Assembly: GCA_947630325.1 (NCBI GenBank)
Contig: CANRHB010000002.1
Location: 81,002-145,001 of the forward strand
Source of the DNA: an uncultured Clostridia bacterium
Lineage (GTDB): Bacteria; Bacillota; Clostridia; Christensenellales; Borkfalkiaceae
DNA: 64,000 nucleotides
Direction of reading: 5' to 3'
A program made the position numbers and the translations under genes. The notes beneath the pieces are model-generated. The model was given only the letters and a program-made list of their open reading frames with translations. It did no database searches and had not been told where the DNA came from. Shown here one piece after another: positions 53,692-64,000 of the stretch (position 1 is the first letter of the stretch; each line of letters starts with the position of its first letter).

Positions 53692-53733
53692 AAAAATTGA
53701 GCCGACGGCTAAATGCCGTCGGCTCAATTTTTG
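53692..53733 (-). terminator. Terminator of the giant repeat protein gene
   Basis: Stem ATTGAGCCGACGG/CCGTCGGCTCAAT with flanking A5/T5, 31 bp after the minus-strand stop. Confidence 0.92.
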
Positions 53734-53764
53734 ATTGTTGATAAGGCCCAAGATTTTCAAAAAC

Positions 53765-56700
53765 TTACGATTGTGAAAAATTTCCCAATCGATTATACGA
53801 GCCGTCTTTTTTCACGACAATCTCATAGAGTGTATTTCCTTTTTCATCGACATATGATACAGTAACTCTCACGCTTGCTTGCGCTTGAAGAGTTAAAAGA
53901 TCGAAATCTTTGTTATACGATGTTCCATCGATTTCAACATATTCGGGGGTTCCTGTAGTACCAATATAGAATTCACGTTTGACACTCCTGTTCACATTTC
54001 CATTTGCAAATGCGCCCACCAGCTGTTCTTTAGTCTCAGTAATAGAAACTGTATATTTATAACCAGAGAGTTTCCAACCATTCCATACACCATCTCTTTG
54101 TCCACTCATTTCTAAGCTATATGCGGACTTCATCCACAGTGCTTCGACGGTGACATTAGAGGCTTCGGAAGCGTTAAGCATGGTGGCACTCTTCCAACCG
54201 CTTTCGTCATTTATGAACCAACCGAGGAAGGTGTAGTTCGTTGCAGTGGGCGTAAGAAGTTTGTAATCGGTATCATAAAAGTCGGTCGTATAACTCCAAC
54301 CTGTGCCGTCCACCGTCACATCGCAATTTCCCATGGTGAATTGCACAACGCTATAATAAGTGACCTGCGAAGGATAGGTCGCCGTAAAGGTTGCACCATT
54401 TTCCGAGATTTTGGGGGTTCCTTGCCATTTGCCCGTTCTTCCGTCTTGCGAAAGAGGTTCAACGGGAATTTCGATTGTCTCTTCACCCTTGTAAATACGC
54501 TCCTGCCCGCCGATATTGATGACGGAATCGTACTTCATGGTGGTTTCGTAATAGAATACTGTGTGGCCTTCTTCTTGCTTTTGTTGCCACCCGCCAAAGT
54601 CTTTTTCCGACTTGAAACACACAGAGTATGTTTTTGCGCTAAACACAGGGTGGATCTCCATCGAGCCCGTAACTTCGGTGTTTTCATCTGCGGACCATTT
54701 ACAGCTGTACCCATCTTTTTCGGGCAGAGGAACGCCTTCGGGGAAGAGATCTTTGAGGGTAGTGCTCTTGATCTTGATTTGACTGTAATCGTAATTTACC
54801 CCACTTACTTCAAGTTTGCCATGGTACGCCGCGCGAATGTCGCCCTTACTTTGTTGGACTTCGCCCGCTTCATTGACATAAGTCACAGTGTAGGTGTCAT
54901 AGGAGACAACATCGCCGCTGTAGAGAGTGAGCGTGGAACTGCCCGCCGTGAATGCCATCTTGAGGAGAAGTCCGCCGTATGCTACTTTTTCGCCGATTAT
55001 ACCACCCAACCAATCGGCAAATGTTCCCGAGTTCATCCCCAGTTTTTCAAAGGTTCCGACGTGGCTCCCATCGGTATAGGTGATCGTCACCTCCTCGCCG
55101 CCGCCCGGAGCATCACTCTTCGAACCATCTTTGTTATACAGCACATAGTAGCCCGTCGTCGTGGGCGTCATCTTGAGCGTCTTATAGATCGCTTCGCTCT
55201 TTATGCCGGAAGGCAAACCGCCCTTCACCGTACCTTTGATATTGTGCTGGTCGCCGCCCATCATATTGCTCGTATAGAAGTCAGTCACGGTTACGTTGAT
55301 TTCCTCGATCCACAGGGCATAGAGTTTGACGGTCGCCTGTTTTGCGTGATCGCTGTTGCGGAACTCTTCGACATCAGTGATGAGGCGCCAACTTGACGTT
55401 TCGGGGTCGTTGTACCACCAGCCGAGGCGCCGGAGACCTTCTTGCGTGGGAGATATCTCTTCGTTCTCGATGTTGTAGTCGTCCTCCATTTTAACGATCG
55501 ATTTGTAATAGCCATCGACATCTTTCCCCTCTCTGCCTTCGAAGTCGAAATCGCTGTAAAGATGCACTTCGACGGAGTTATCGATCCAATTTGCATAGAG
55601 CACGTTCTTGCCCTCGAGCCCTTCGCCCTCTCCGTCGCCGACGTTATACTTGAATACGTCGCGGATGAGATCAATGTCGATTTGGTTGCTCGTGATCTTT
55701 GTGCCCTGCCCGAAGCGCGCGGTGTAGTAGCCGTCGAAATCGTACCCTCTGACGTTCTCGCTCTTTCCGAGGGTAAGCTGGTGCGGTTCATCGCCATAGG
55801 TATAGTAGTACACCTTCTTCCAATACTTGTTGCCTTGTACGCCCTCGCTATCGAACTCGACATTGACCTCGTCGAAGCCGTCGATATATTTGAGCGAGTA
55901 TTCATAGATGACATAAGTAATGGGCGTGTACTTGATGTAGATCTTCTGTGCTCCCGTCACCTTGAAGGTATTGACGTCGATATCCCACGAGGCGGTGTAG
56001 CCATCTTTCCGGTACTTCTTATCGATCGTGGGGAGATCTTTTTCTTGGAGCGTATCGTTCAAGTGCAGATTGCGCAGACCTGCCCGCGTGTTTTCGTCAT
56101 ACATGAACTCGATATCATAGCCGATCTGATCCCAAACGGCGACAAACGTCGTCTCTTCGAGCACGTTGGGAAGAGTTTCGAAGTACATCGTCGCCTCGTC
56201 TCCGACCTTGCGGAACCCCTTGAGCATGACGCCCTGATCATCGAGGCGGACATCCGTCGGCAACGCGTACTCCACGTCATAGGTGAATTGGAGCGTCCAT
56301 GCGAACTTCTCTTCGACTTTTTCGGCGGACTTGTACGCCTCGCCGAATGCCTCTGCGGGGATTTCGTAATCGGAGAGAATTGTCACCTCATAGGTGTTCG
56401 CCTTAAAGACGGCGTTCACCCGCACGGTCTCCTTGCTTGTGAAGGTCTCGGGCGCGTTTTCCCAATTTTGGAAGGTGTAGCCCGTCTTTTGAGGCTTACC
56501 CTCGGGCGTGCCGACGGTTGCGCCGAAGTGACCCGTCTTGGTATCGAACACGGTACCGTCTGCCATGAACTCCACTTTGTACTCGATGTATTCCCAATTC
56601 GCAGTGAAGGTGACGGTCTCATCGGTATAGATGTGGAGCGTGAGGCCGTCACCGGGGACATAATGATGCCCATGCACACACTCAAAGTAGGTGATACGCT

Positions 56701-59700
56701 GCTCGTCATTCTCGCCGAAGGGCAGAGCGATGGCAGTGCCGTATGTCCAATCTTTTGTATAGAGCCACTTGTTCTCCGTCTCGTCAAACTCTTCCTTGTA
56801 ACCGAGAGTATCCGCGCCGTCGATCTTGTTCTCGCTCTTGAACACGAGATGATAGGTGTTGGGGTGATACACGGCGTAAATTTTGAGGTCTGCGGAGACC
56901 TTTCCGCCCTCCGGCTTCTCCCATTCGGGCGTATATCCTTTCTCGTGTTGCATGTATCTGTCGAGAGAAGGATATGCAAGCGACGCGAACGATTCGCCCG
57001 TCTTGGGATTGAAGATGACTTCCTGTTCGCCGATCTTTTCGCCCTCGATCCAATAGGTGATCGTCGTGATCTGTCCTTCAAGATAATCAGTCTCCTGCCA
57101 ATGCACCGACTTGAGTTTGACATCCATCGCGCTTTCGAGTACGTCCGCAATGTCCTCCGTCTTGTCCGAACTCCCTTGATCAAAGACGCTCTCGGGGTTG
57201 CGGAGGGTAAGGTTCGCATCGATCTTTACAACGCTTGCGATGGCAAACGTGGGGATATCGATGGTGCGGAGCACGCCGTTCTTTACGCCGAGTTTGACGG
57301 TGATGTCGTCGAAGGAGGAACTCCCCGTCAAGCCCGCGCCGTTGAGAACGAGGGTGTAGAGCAGGTTGTTGAGCCCGCCCTCGGCATTGGGCGCATAAGT
57401 GCAACTCTTTACATACCGGTTGAAAGTCCCGCCGATGTCGGAGGGTTTCGCCGTTTGCGAACCGCCATTCCCGCTACCGCTGTTGACCATACTCATGATC
57501 TTCTCGACCACTTTTTCATTGAGGTTGAACATGAAACAGATATGGTCCATGTAATCGTTCATAAATTTGTCGAGCGGGAACGCGCGGTAAACGACCTCGG
57601 GCGCGGGAAGCGCCGTATTTTTATCGCCGTCAAAATGGGTGGTCTGCGTGCGTTTGAGGTAGATCATGCCGCCCTCTCCCTCGCGCGGGCTTGCCTTGAT
57701 GGTAAGATCGAGCACGGTGTCGCCGTTGATGATAACAGAACTTCCCAATACCGCCGCCAAACTATTATAAACGCCGTTGTAAGAGAGGCGCGCGTTGAGG
57801 CTGATGTCGCCCTTCTCATCGAAGTTGACGGCAAGGCCTTCCACATTGATCGTGATCGATTCGATTTCAATGCCGATCGCTTTGAGATTGAGATTTAATT
57901 TTCCGTCGATGTAGAACTGATCGTTGCGCACATACTCGCCCTCTTCGACCCCCTTTTGCTCCGCTTCGGCGGCGGTTGCATGGTGGGTCGCCGTCTTTGC
58001 AAGCGCCATCACCAGGCGGTCAAGCCCCTGCACACTAAAATATTTTCCTTCGCCGGGTTTTACCGCGCTTGGATCGTTCCACTTGTTCTCCACTTTCGCC
58101 GTGGAGATCGTCACGTTGAACAATTTCCGCGAACTCTCTGCGCCTTCGGCCGAATTCTTCGGGTTCACGGCGATATCCTCCGCGCTTACCCCGCTCAAAA
58201 CGGACTTTCCGTTCTGTATCGCCTTTTGAAGGGTAATGGAAAGATCGTCCTTCCGCCCGAGATCGGCGCCGCTCAGCACGATGTTGAGGGTCCCCTCGCT
58301 TTCGTTCCGCACGAGAGAGATGGACTTGATATATTCGTGGAGGGACGCTCCTTTCTTGATCTCTTCGACCGTCTGCTTTTGCTCTTCCTTGGGCTCCTCC
58401 TCTTTGGGCGAATTTATTTCGGGAAGTTCGATGTCGATCCCGAATTGGTGGAGAAGGCTCTTGCCGAGCGCTTTGAGCCGCGCGATCAGATCTTCGGTCT
58501 CCACGGGGTCGCTTCCCAAAAGGCTCAGCCAAGGGTTGACGAAGTAGTCGTTGAGCGTCTCGTTTTGGAGACCGAGCATATCCACGAGCCCCGCAAGCAC
58601 CGTCATCAGTTCGTCGCCGGGCACGTAAACATACAACGGTTCGTAACCGCTCGCGTCCGCCGCCTGCCCCGCCGTGGAGAGTTGCGTCGTCTCATGAATG
58701 GTGGAAACGGCGATGTAGAAATCGAGATAATCGTCCGTATTTCCGTTCAGATCGCAATCGAGCGCAATGATGTCGAGATAGAAGCTATCATCTTCCGCGT
58801 TCGCCGCTTCAACATTGAGGTGCACGTTGAGATAGGCCTCGGGCGTGAACCGCAAACTCTTCTCCGTGCGGTTCAACTTGATGGCAAATTCGTCCGTGTG
58901 GACCGCCACAAAACCGTTCACATTGTAGCGCACGCCGTTGAGCGCGGGATCTTCGTTCTTGTATTGTTTTTCTGCCGAACGGATCTCTGCGTTGAACTCC
59001 ACTGTCAAATTTTGTTGGTTCAAAAGATTGACGGCCGCGCCGACATAGTCGAGCACGTCTGCAAAATCAGCTACCTTGAGATAGGTGCAACCCTCGGGCA
59101 TGGACGGGATCTCGCCGCCGACGTCGAAATGCAACTCGGAGTTTACGTAAATATCCTCTGCATTGTAGTAGAGCGCAAGCCCGAGCCACCCGTTTGCATC
59201 GAGCATATTGAAGAGTTCGGCGGAGAAGCCCTTGAAATCGAGCGCGATGAGTCCGTCGCCGCGCTTGGGCGCAACGAACTTCAAAGAGTCCAAAAGATTT
59301 GCGGTATCGACGTTTTCGCCGAGCAAGCCGAACGCCTCGGTGGCGACTTCGCTCCCCTGCAACAGTTTCATGAGACTGTCGAGCATATCCGAAAGCCCGC
59401 TCACCTGAGGCAACGGGTTGCTTCCGCCTGCCGTAATTTCTTCGCCGAGCGCCTTTCCGACGATCTCTCGCACCCGGTTGTAGAGCGCAACAAGCGCATT
59501 TTCGAGGGTAGAAAGTTCGGAATATACGAGTTCGGCTCCCAACCCGCCATAGGCAAAGGTCACTTTCGTCCCCGTCGCCGAGAGAATGATATGATAGCCG
59601 TCCGTCTTGACATAGAGCGTGGCGTCGAGATAGAGTTCGAACCCGTCTTTCCAGCTTACAACGCCTTGGTTGACCGCAAAGACGATCTCCGTCCCCTTGA

Positions 59701-62700
59701 TCTCGATGGGAATATCGCCATAGAATTCGATCGCCTTTTGGGAAACGACATCGGGCACTTTTTTGAGCGCCTTTGTGGCGTCGACGTACCCTTCCGTCTC
59801 GCATTCGAATACACTGCCCTGCTTCACGCTGAGCGTCAACGCATTATTGAGCGCCGAGACGGAAATGCCCGCGTCATCGCCGCTCCCGACGGAGAGGAGA
59901 ATATTGCCGACCTTTTCCGTCGTGATCCCGAACGCGCCCAAAAGTTTGTTCCCCGCAAGGGTAAGGGACAACGTTTTCGCCGCGCCCTCCAAACCTTCGG
60001 ATTCGGCGAGCGTCAATACCTCGCTCAATTTAAGAGAGAGCAGTTTTTCGATCAACTCGGAAATTTTGTCTTTGTTTTCGGTCCCTTGCGTTCCTTCTTG
60101 CTCGGCCTCTTGCGCGTTTTCCGTCCCTTGGGAAGCGGCGGGGATCATGCTCTTGACGATGCTTATCGCCTCGGGGACGTTCACCTTGATCTTCGTCCCT
60201 TGAAGAGTAAGATAGACGAACCCTTCCTTTAAGCCGTCCGCACCCTCTTCGGAGCCGTAAATCACCGAAACTGTGCGCTCGAGATTTTTGTAGCGAATGG
60301 TAAGTTCCGCCTTTACTTGAAGCGGCTTCAACCCGATGGAAACCTTCCCGCTTACCGAAAGTTCGCCCGATTGATAGGAGACGTCCGCGGAAAGATAGCC
60401 GCTCTGGATCATCTCGGCAACTGCGCTTGCGTAATCGACGATGCCGATGTAGCCGTTCGTGTTTGTTTCGAACTTTACGCCCTGCGTGATTTCGATCTTC
60501 GCACCCAACGCTTTGGCGGTAACTGTGCCCTCTTTGCTGAGCGTTACTTCTACATTACCAAGTTCAAAGTTGATACCGAGCGCATTCAACAACTCTGTGC
60601 CCGTGATGGCAAGGGAGAGCGTGTCGTCTTTCTCTGTAAGCGTGAACACGTCCTCAAAGTCGAGCGAGAGCAGTTTCTCGATGAGGTCGGCCTCTTCCTC
60701 ATTGAGCGTCTCTGTTCCGTCGTCTTTTGAAATAAGAGAAGTGACAAGTGCGATCGCCTCTTGGACGCCCGCAGAGATCTTCATGCCGCCGACTTCAAGA
60801 TAGAGAACCTTCTCCCCATAAATGACGCCGATCTTTTGGCTTGCTTTGCCGTAAGTAATAGTGAACTCGCCCTTTGCTTGAAGCGGTTTCAACCCAAGTT
60901 GGAGCGTGCCCTCGACGGAAAGTTTGCCATTCTTTGTTGCATACGAGACATGCGCCGTAAGATAGCCGCTCTGTATCATCTTTGCGACTACATCTGCATA
61001 ATCGATAATGCCAATGTAACCTTCCGTCTTTACGGTGAATTCTTCGCCCTGCGTGATTTTGATATTCGCGCCCAACGCTTTGGCGGTAACTGTGCCCGCC
61101 TTGTCGATCGTAATGTCTACATTACCGAGTTCAAAGTTGATACCGAGCGCATTCAACAACTCCGTGCCCGTGATGGCAAGGGAAAGGGTATCGTCTTGCT
61201 CCGTAAGTGTAAATACTTCCGCAAAGTTGAGCGAAAGCAGTTCCTCGATGAGGTCGGTCTCTTCCTCATTGAGCGTCTCTGCACCTTCGTCTTTTGAAAT
61301 CAGAGAAGTGACAAGCGCAATGGCCTCTTGGACACCCGCGGAAACTTTCATGCCGCCGACTTCGAGATAGAGAACCTTCTCTCCATAAATAACGCCGATC
61401 TTTTGGCTTGCTTTGCCGTAAGTAATGGTGAACTCGCCCTGCACTTTGAGAGGGTCGATTCCAAGTTGGAGCGTACCAACGACTTCTAATTTATCTGCTT
61501 TATACGAAACATCTGCGGAAAGATAGCCGTTCTTTATCATCTCGGCGACTGCGCTTGCGTAATCGACGATTTCAATGTAACCCGTGGTTTCAACGGTAAA
61601 CGGCGAACCTGCCTCTACCGTAATTTCCGCATCCAACGCCTTGGCTGTGACCGTGCCCGCCTTATTGAGCGTAACTTCTACATCGCCAAGCGCAAACTCC
61701 ACGCCGAGCGCATTCAACAACTCTGTGCCTGTGATAGCAAGGGAGAGCGTATCGTCTTTCTCTGTAAGCGTGAATACTTCCTTAAAGTCAAGCGAAAGCA
61801 GTTTCTCGATGAGATCGGTCTCTTCTTCATTGAGCGTCTCTGTCTCGGCGTCTTTTGAAATCAGAGAAGTGACAAGCGCAATGGCTTCACTGACACCCGC
61901 CGAAACTTTCATGCCGCCGAGTTCAAGATAGAGAACCTTCTCCCCATAAATGACCGAAATCTCTTGGTGCGCTTTGCCGTAAGTAATAGTGAACTTGCCC
62001 TGCACTTTGAGCTTGTCGATTCCAAGCGAAAGTTTACCTGCAACTTCCAATTTATCTGCTTTATACGAAACGTCCGCGGAAAGATAGCCGCTCTTTATCA
62101 TCTCGGCGACTGCGCTTGCATAATCGACAATGCCGATGTAACCCGTGGTTTCAACGTTGAACTCTTCGCCCTGTGTGATTTCAATATTCGCCCCCAACGC
62201 TTTAGCGGTAACTGTGCCCGCCTTATTGAGCGTTACTTCTACCTTACCGAGTTCAAAGTTAATACCGAGCACATTTAACAACTCTGTGCCCGTGATGGCA
62301 AGCGAGAGCGTGTTGTTCTCTTCCGTAAGCGTAAATACTTCCTTGAAGTCAAGCGAAAGAAGTTTCTCGATGAGATCGGTCTCTTCCTCATTGAGCGTCT
62401 CTGCGCCTTCGCCTTTTGCTATAAGAGAAGTGACAAGCGCGATCGCCTCTTGGACGCCCGCAGAGATCTTCATTCCGCCGACTTCAAGATAGAGAATATT
62501 ATCGCCGTAAATAACCGAAATCTCTTGGTGCGCTTCCCCATATGTAATGGTGAAATGACCCTGTACTTTGAGCGGGTCGATTCCAAGCAAAAGTTTACCT
62601 GTAACTTCTAATTTATCAGCTTTATAGGAGACGTCTGCCGTAAGATAGCCGCTCTGGATCATCTCGGCAACTGCGCTTGCGTAATCGACGATGCCGATGT

Positions 62701-64000
62701 AGCCGTTCGTGTTTGTTTCGAACTTTACGCCCTGCGTGATTTCGATCTTCGCACCCAACGCTTTGGCGGTAACTGTGCCCTCTTTGCTGAGCGTTACTTC
62801 TACATTACCAAGTTCAAAGTTGATACCGAGCGCATTCAACAACTCTGTGCCCGTGATGGCAAGGGAGAGCGTGTCGTCTTTCTCTGTAAGCGTGAACACG
62901 TCCTCAAAGTCGAGCGAGAGCAGTTTCTCGATGAGATCGGTCTCTTCCTCATTGAGCGCCTCTGTCTCGGTGTCTTTTGCGATAAGAGAAGTGACAAGCG
63001 CGATCGCCTCTTGGACACCCGCGGAAACTTTCATGCCGCCAAGTTCGAGATAGAGAACCTTCCCGCCGTAAATGACAGAAATCTCTTGGTGCGCTTCCCC
63101 GTATGTAATAGTGAAATTGCCCTGCACTTTAAGCGGTTTCAACCCAAGTTGGAGCGTGCCTTCAACGGAAAGTTTGCCTGCTTTATACGAAACGTCCGCG
63201 GAAAGATAGCCGCTCTGGATCATCTTTGCGACTACATCTGCATAATCGATAATGCCGATGTAACCTTCCGTCTTTACGTTGAACTCTTCGCCCTGCGTGA
63301 TTTCGATCTTCGCGCCCAACGCTTTGGCTGTGACCGTGCCCTCTTTGCTGAGCATTACTTCTACATTACCGAGTTCAAAGCTAATACCGAGTGCATTCAA
63401 CAACTTTGTGCCCGTGATGGCAAGGGAAAGGGTATCGTCTTTCTCTGTAAGAGTGAATACTTCCGCAAAGTCAAGCGAAAGCAGTTCCTCGATGAGGTCG
63501 GTCTCTTTTTCATTGAGCGTCTCTGTCTCGGTGTCTTTTGTTATAAGAGAAGTGACAAGTGCGATCGCCTCTTGGACGCCCGCAGAGACTTTCATGCCGC
63601 CGAGTTCGAGATAGAGAACCTTCTCTCCATAAATGACCGAAATCTCTTGGTGCGCTTTGCCATAAGTTAGAGTGAACTCGCCCTTTGCTTGAAGCGGCTT
63701 CAACCCGATGGAAACGTTCCCGCTTACCGAAAGTTCGCCCGATTGATAAGAGACGTCCGCTTTAAGATACCCGCTCTGGATCATTGCAGCGATTGCGCTT
63801 GCGTAATCGACGATGCCGATGTAACCTTCTGTCTCTACGGTGAACTCGTTGCCCTGTGTGATTTTGATATTCGCCCCCAATGCTCTGGCAGTAACTGTGC
63901 CCTCTTTATCGAGCGTAACTTCCACCTTACCGAGTTCAAAGTTAATACCGAGCACATTTAACAACTCTGTGCCCGTGATGGCAAGCGAGAGCGTGTTGTT
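53765..64000 (-). CDS. Giant secreted/surface-type repeat protein, partial (N-terminus beyond right edge)
   Basis: The minus-strand frame is open from the right edge to a stop at 53765, giving more than 3,400 residues without the N-terminus. The visible N-terminal part (from the right edge to about 60,300) has tandem 187-residue units (561 bp; one of 189), with landmarks TGTELLNALGINFELGNVEV, TVTAKALGA, GYIGIVDYAS and VLYLELGGMKVSAGVQEAI; a degenerate unit follows. A long unclassified stretch comes next (about 57,400-60,000). Several InlB-type Listeria-Bacteroides beta-grasp repeats then occupy about 54,000-57,000 (for example TGYTFQNWENAPETFTSKET). The C-terminus has no LPXTG or membrane anchor. 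It probably extends from the cell surface as an adhesin or matrix protein; its function is unknown. Confidence 0.88.
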   Translation of the reverse strand, partial: NNTLSLAITGTELLNVLGINFELGKVEVTLDKEGTVTARALGANIKITQGNEFTVETEGYIGIVDYASAIAAMIQSGYLKADVSYQSGELSVSGNVSIGLKPLQAKGEFTLTYGKAHQEISVIYGEKVLYLELGGMKVSAGVQEAIALVTSLITKDTETETLNEKETDLIEELLSLDFAEVFTLTEKDDTLSLAITGTKLLNALGISFELGNVEVMLSKEGTVTAKALGAKIEITQGEEFNVKTEGYIGIIDYADVVAKMIQSGYLSADVSYKAGKLSVEGTLQLGLKPLKVQGNFTITYGEAHQEISVIYGGKVLYLELGGMKVSAGVQEAIALVTSLIAKDTETEALNEEETDLIEKLLSLDFEDVFTLTEKDDTLSLAITGTELLNALGINFELGNVEVTLSKEGTVTAKALGAKIEITQGVKFETNTNGYIGIVDYASAVAEMIQSGYLTADVSYKADKLEVTGKLLLGIDPLKVQGHFTITYGEAHQEISVIYGDNILYLEVGGMKISAGVQEAIALVTSLIAKGEGAETLNEEETDLIEKLLSLDFKEVFTLTEENNTLSLAITGTELLNVLGINFELGKVEVTLNKAGTVTAKALGANIEITQGEEFNVETTGYIGIVDYASAVAEMIKSGYLSADVSYKADKLEVAGKLSLGIDKLKVQGKFTITYGKAHQEISVIYGEKVLYLELGGMKVSAGVSEAIALVTSLISKDAETETLNEEETDLIEKLLSLDFKEVFTLTEKDDTLSLAITGTELLNALGVEFALGDVEVTLNKAGTVTAKALDAEITVEAGSPFTVETTGYIEIVDYASAVAEMIKNGYLSADVSYKADKLEVVGTLQLGIDPLKVQGEFTITYGKASQKIGVIYGEKVLYLEVGGMKVSAGVQEAIALVTSLISKDEGAETLNEEETDLIEELLSLNFAEVFTLTEQDDTLSLAITGTELLNALGINFELGNVDITIDKAGTVTAKALGANIKITQGEEFTVKTEGYIGIIDYADVVAKMIQSGYLTAHVSYATKNGKLSVEGTLQLGLKPLQAKGEFTITYGKASQKIGVIYGEKVLYLEVGGMKISAGVQEAIALVTSLISKDDGTETLNEEEADLIEKLLSLDFEDVFTLTEKDDTLSLAITGTELLNALGINFELGNVEVTLSKEGTVTAKALGAKIEITQGVKFETNTNGYIGIVDYASAVAEMIQSGYLSADVSYQSGELSVSGKVSIGLKPLQVKAELTIRYKNLERTVSVIYGSEEGADGLKEGFVYLTLQGTKIKVNVPEAISIVKSMIPAASQGTENAQEAEQEGTQGTENKDKISELIEKLLSLKLSEVLTLAESEGLEGAAKTLSLTLAGNKLLGAFGITTEKVGNILLSVGSGDDAGISVSALNNALTLSVKQGSVFECETEGYVDATKALKKVPDVVSQKAIEFYGDIPIEIKGTEIVFAVNQGVVSWKDGFELYLDATLYVKTDGYHIILSATGTKVTFAYGGLGAELVYSELSTLENALVALYNRVREIVGKALGEEITAGGSNPLPQVSGLSDMLDSLMKLLQGSEVATEAFGLLGENVDTANLLDSLKFVAPKRGDGLIALDFKGFSAELFNMLDANGWLGLALYYNAEDIYVNSELHFDVGGEIPSMPEGCTYLKVADFADVLDYVGAAVNLLNQQNLTVEFNAEIRSAEKQYKNEDPALNGVRYNVNGFVAVHTDEFAIKLNRTEKSLRFTPEAYLNVHLNVEAANAEDDSFYLDIIALDCDLNGNTDDYLDFYIAVSTIHETTQLSTAGQAADASGYEPLYVYVPGDELMTVLAGLVDMLGLQNETLNDYFVNPWLSLLGSDPVETEDLIARLKALGKSLLHQFGIDIELPEINSPKEEEPKEEQKQTVEEIKKGASLHEYIKSISLVRNESEGTLNIVLSGADLGRKDDLSITLQKAIQNGKSVLSGVSAEDIAVNPKNSAEGAESSRKLFNVTISTAKVENKWNDPSAVKPGEGKYFSVQGLDRLVMALAKTATHHATAAEAEQKGVEEGEYVRNDQFYIDGKLNLNLKAIGIEIESITINVEGLAVNFDEKGDISLNARLSYNGVYNSLAAVLGSSVIINGDTVLDLTIKASPREGEGGMIYLKRTQTTHFDGDKNTALPAPEVVYRAFPLDKFMNDYMDHICFMFNLNEKVVEKIMSMVNSGSGNGGSQTAKPSDIGGTFNRYVKSCTYAPNAEGGLNNLLYTLVLNGAGLTGSSSFDDITVKLGVKNGVLRTIDIPTFAIASVVKIDANLTLRNPESVFDQGSSDKTEDIADVLESAMDVKLKSVHWQETDYLEGQITTITYWIEGEKIGEQEVIFNPKTGESFASLAYPSLDRYMQHEKGYTPEWEKPEGGKVSADLKIYAVYHPNTYHLVFKSENKIDGADTLGYKEEFDETENKWLYTKDWTYGTAIALPFGENDEQRITYFECVHGHHYVPGDGLTLHIYTDETVTFTANWEYIEYKVEFMADGTVFDTKTGHFGATVGTPEGKPQKTGYTFQNWENAPETFTSKETVRVNAVFKANTYEVTILSDYEIPAEAFGEAYKSAEKVEEKFAWTLQFTYDVEYALPTDVRLDDQGVMLKGFRKVGDEATMYFETLPNVLEETTFVAVWDQIGYDIEFMYDENTRAGLRNLHLNDTLQEKDLPTIDKKYRKDGYTASWDIDVNTFKVTGAQKIYIKYTPITYVIYEYSLKYIDGFDEVNVEFDSEGVQGNKYWKKVYYYTYGDEPHQLTLGKSENVRGYDFDGYYTARFGQGTKITSNQIDIDLIRDVFKYNVGDGEGEGLEGKNVLYANWIDNSVEVHLYSDFDFEGREGKDVDGYYKSIVKMEDDYNIENEEISPTQEGLRRLGWWYNDPETSSWRLITDVEEFRNSDHAKQATVKLYALWIEEINVTVTDFYTSNMMGGDQHNIKGTVKGGLPSGIKSEAIYKTLKMTPTTTGYYVLYNKDGSKSDAPGGGEEVTITYTDGSHVGTFEKLGMNSGTFADWLGGIIGEKVAYGGLLLKMAFTAGSSTLTLYSGDVVSYDTYTVTYVNEAGEVQQSKGDIRAAYHGKLEVSGVNYDYSQIKIKSTTLKDLFPEGVPLPEKDGYSCKWSADENTEVTGSMEIHPVFSAKTYSVCFKSEKDFGGWQQKQEEGHTVFYYETTMKYDSVINIGGQERIYKGEETIEIPVEPLSQDGRTGKWQGTPKISENGATFTATYPSQVTYYSVVQFTMGNCDVTVDGTGWSYTTDFYDTDYKLLTPTATNYTFLGWFINDESGWKSATMLNASEASNVTVEALWMKSAYSLEMSGQRDGVWNGWKLSGYKYTVSITETKEQLVGAFANGNVNRSVKREFYIGTTGTPEYVEIDGTSYNKDFDLLTLQAQASVRVTVSYVDEKGNTLYEIVVKKDGSYNRLGNFSQS

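Noticed and set aside
55442-57898. 818-codon plus-strand frame inside the giant protein gene
   Set aside because: Antisense shadow; the minus strand has clear tandem protein repeats.
60300-64000. Possible CRISPR array suggested by regularly spaced repeats
   Set aside because: The period is 561 bp and multiple of three, with continuous coding; it is a protein repeat, not 25-40-bp repeats with spacers.

Overview
The window looks like a chromosome segment of an uncultured gut Clostridia-type Firmicute, plausibly a Christensenellales-like lineage (inference; no 16S rRNA is present). Supporting signs are strong AAGGAG ribosome sites, TTGACA/TATAAT promoters (often extended TGnTATAAT), lipoproteins with Gly/Gln-rich spacers, BspA-type leucine-rich-repeat proteins, a type III glutamine synthetase, a fused IspDF of the MEP pathway and a PNaS-type phosphate transporter. 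Most longer intergenic gaps are packed with GC-rich dispersed palindromic repeats of at least four families.

Layout. 1-3110: start of a BspA-like LRR lipoprotein that runs off the left edge. 3.3-13.9 kb: gpmI, RNase P RNA, pyk, an RpiR regulator divergent from a leaderless XRE regulator, a radC/histidine kinase/response regulator operon and a PepV-like dipeptidase. 14-18.6 kb: an ABC-2 exporter with a TetR regulator, and a lipoprotein of unknown role. 18.7-27.1 kb: rpoC and rpoB, detached from the usual rplJL and rpsLG neighbours and carrying large inserts and a long acidic tail on RpoB. 27.2-30.2 kb: rqcP, ispDF, radA. 30.3-38.7 kb (minus strand): glycosyltransferase/ABC exporter operon, Fe-alcohol dehydrogenase, trmB, dut, glnN. 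38.9-43.8 kb: a second LRR lipoprotein, a GH51 arabinofuranosidase and a Na/phosphate cotransporter.

44.0-53.1 kb is accessory DNA. A tRNA-Pro(CGG) gene has a structured leader, and that leader is duplicated next to a truncated tRNA-Pro copy beside a tyrosine integrase. Beyond lie tiny Lys-rich ORFs, a hairpin cluster, an orphan Phd antitoxin, and a restriction-modification-like cassette: XRE control protein divergent from two adenine methylase-like genes, two small unknown genes and a GIY-YIG/SF2 helicase fusion. 53.8 kb to the right edge holds the C-terminal >3,400 residues of a giant surface-type protein with 187-residue tandem repeats.

The most unusual signals are the tRNA-Pro leader repeat with a compensatory (covarying) stem, the GIY-YIG helicase/split methylase island with its predicted control-protein operators, and three genes whose start codon lies exactly 6 nt after a -10 box, which predicts leaderless mRNAs.
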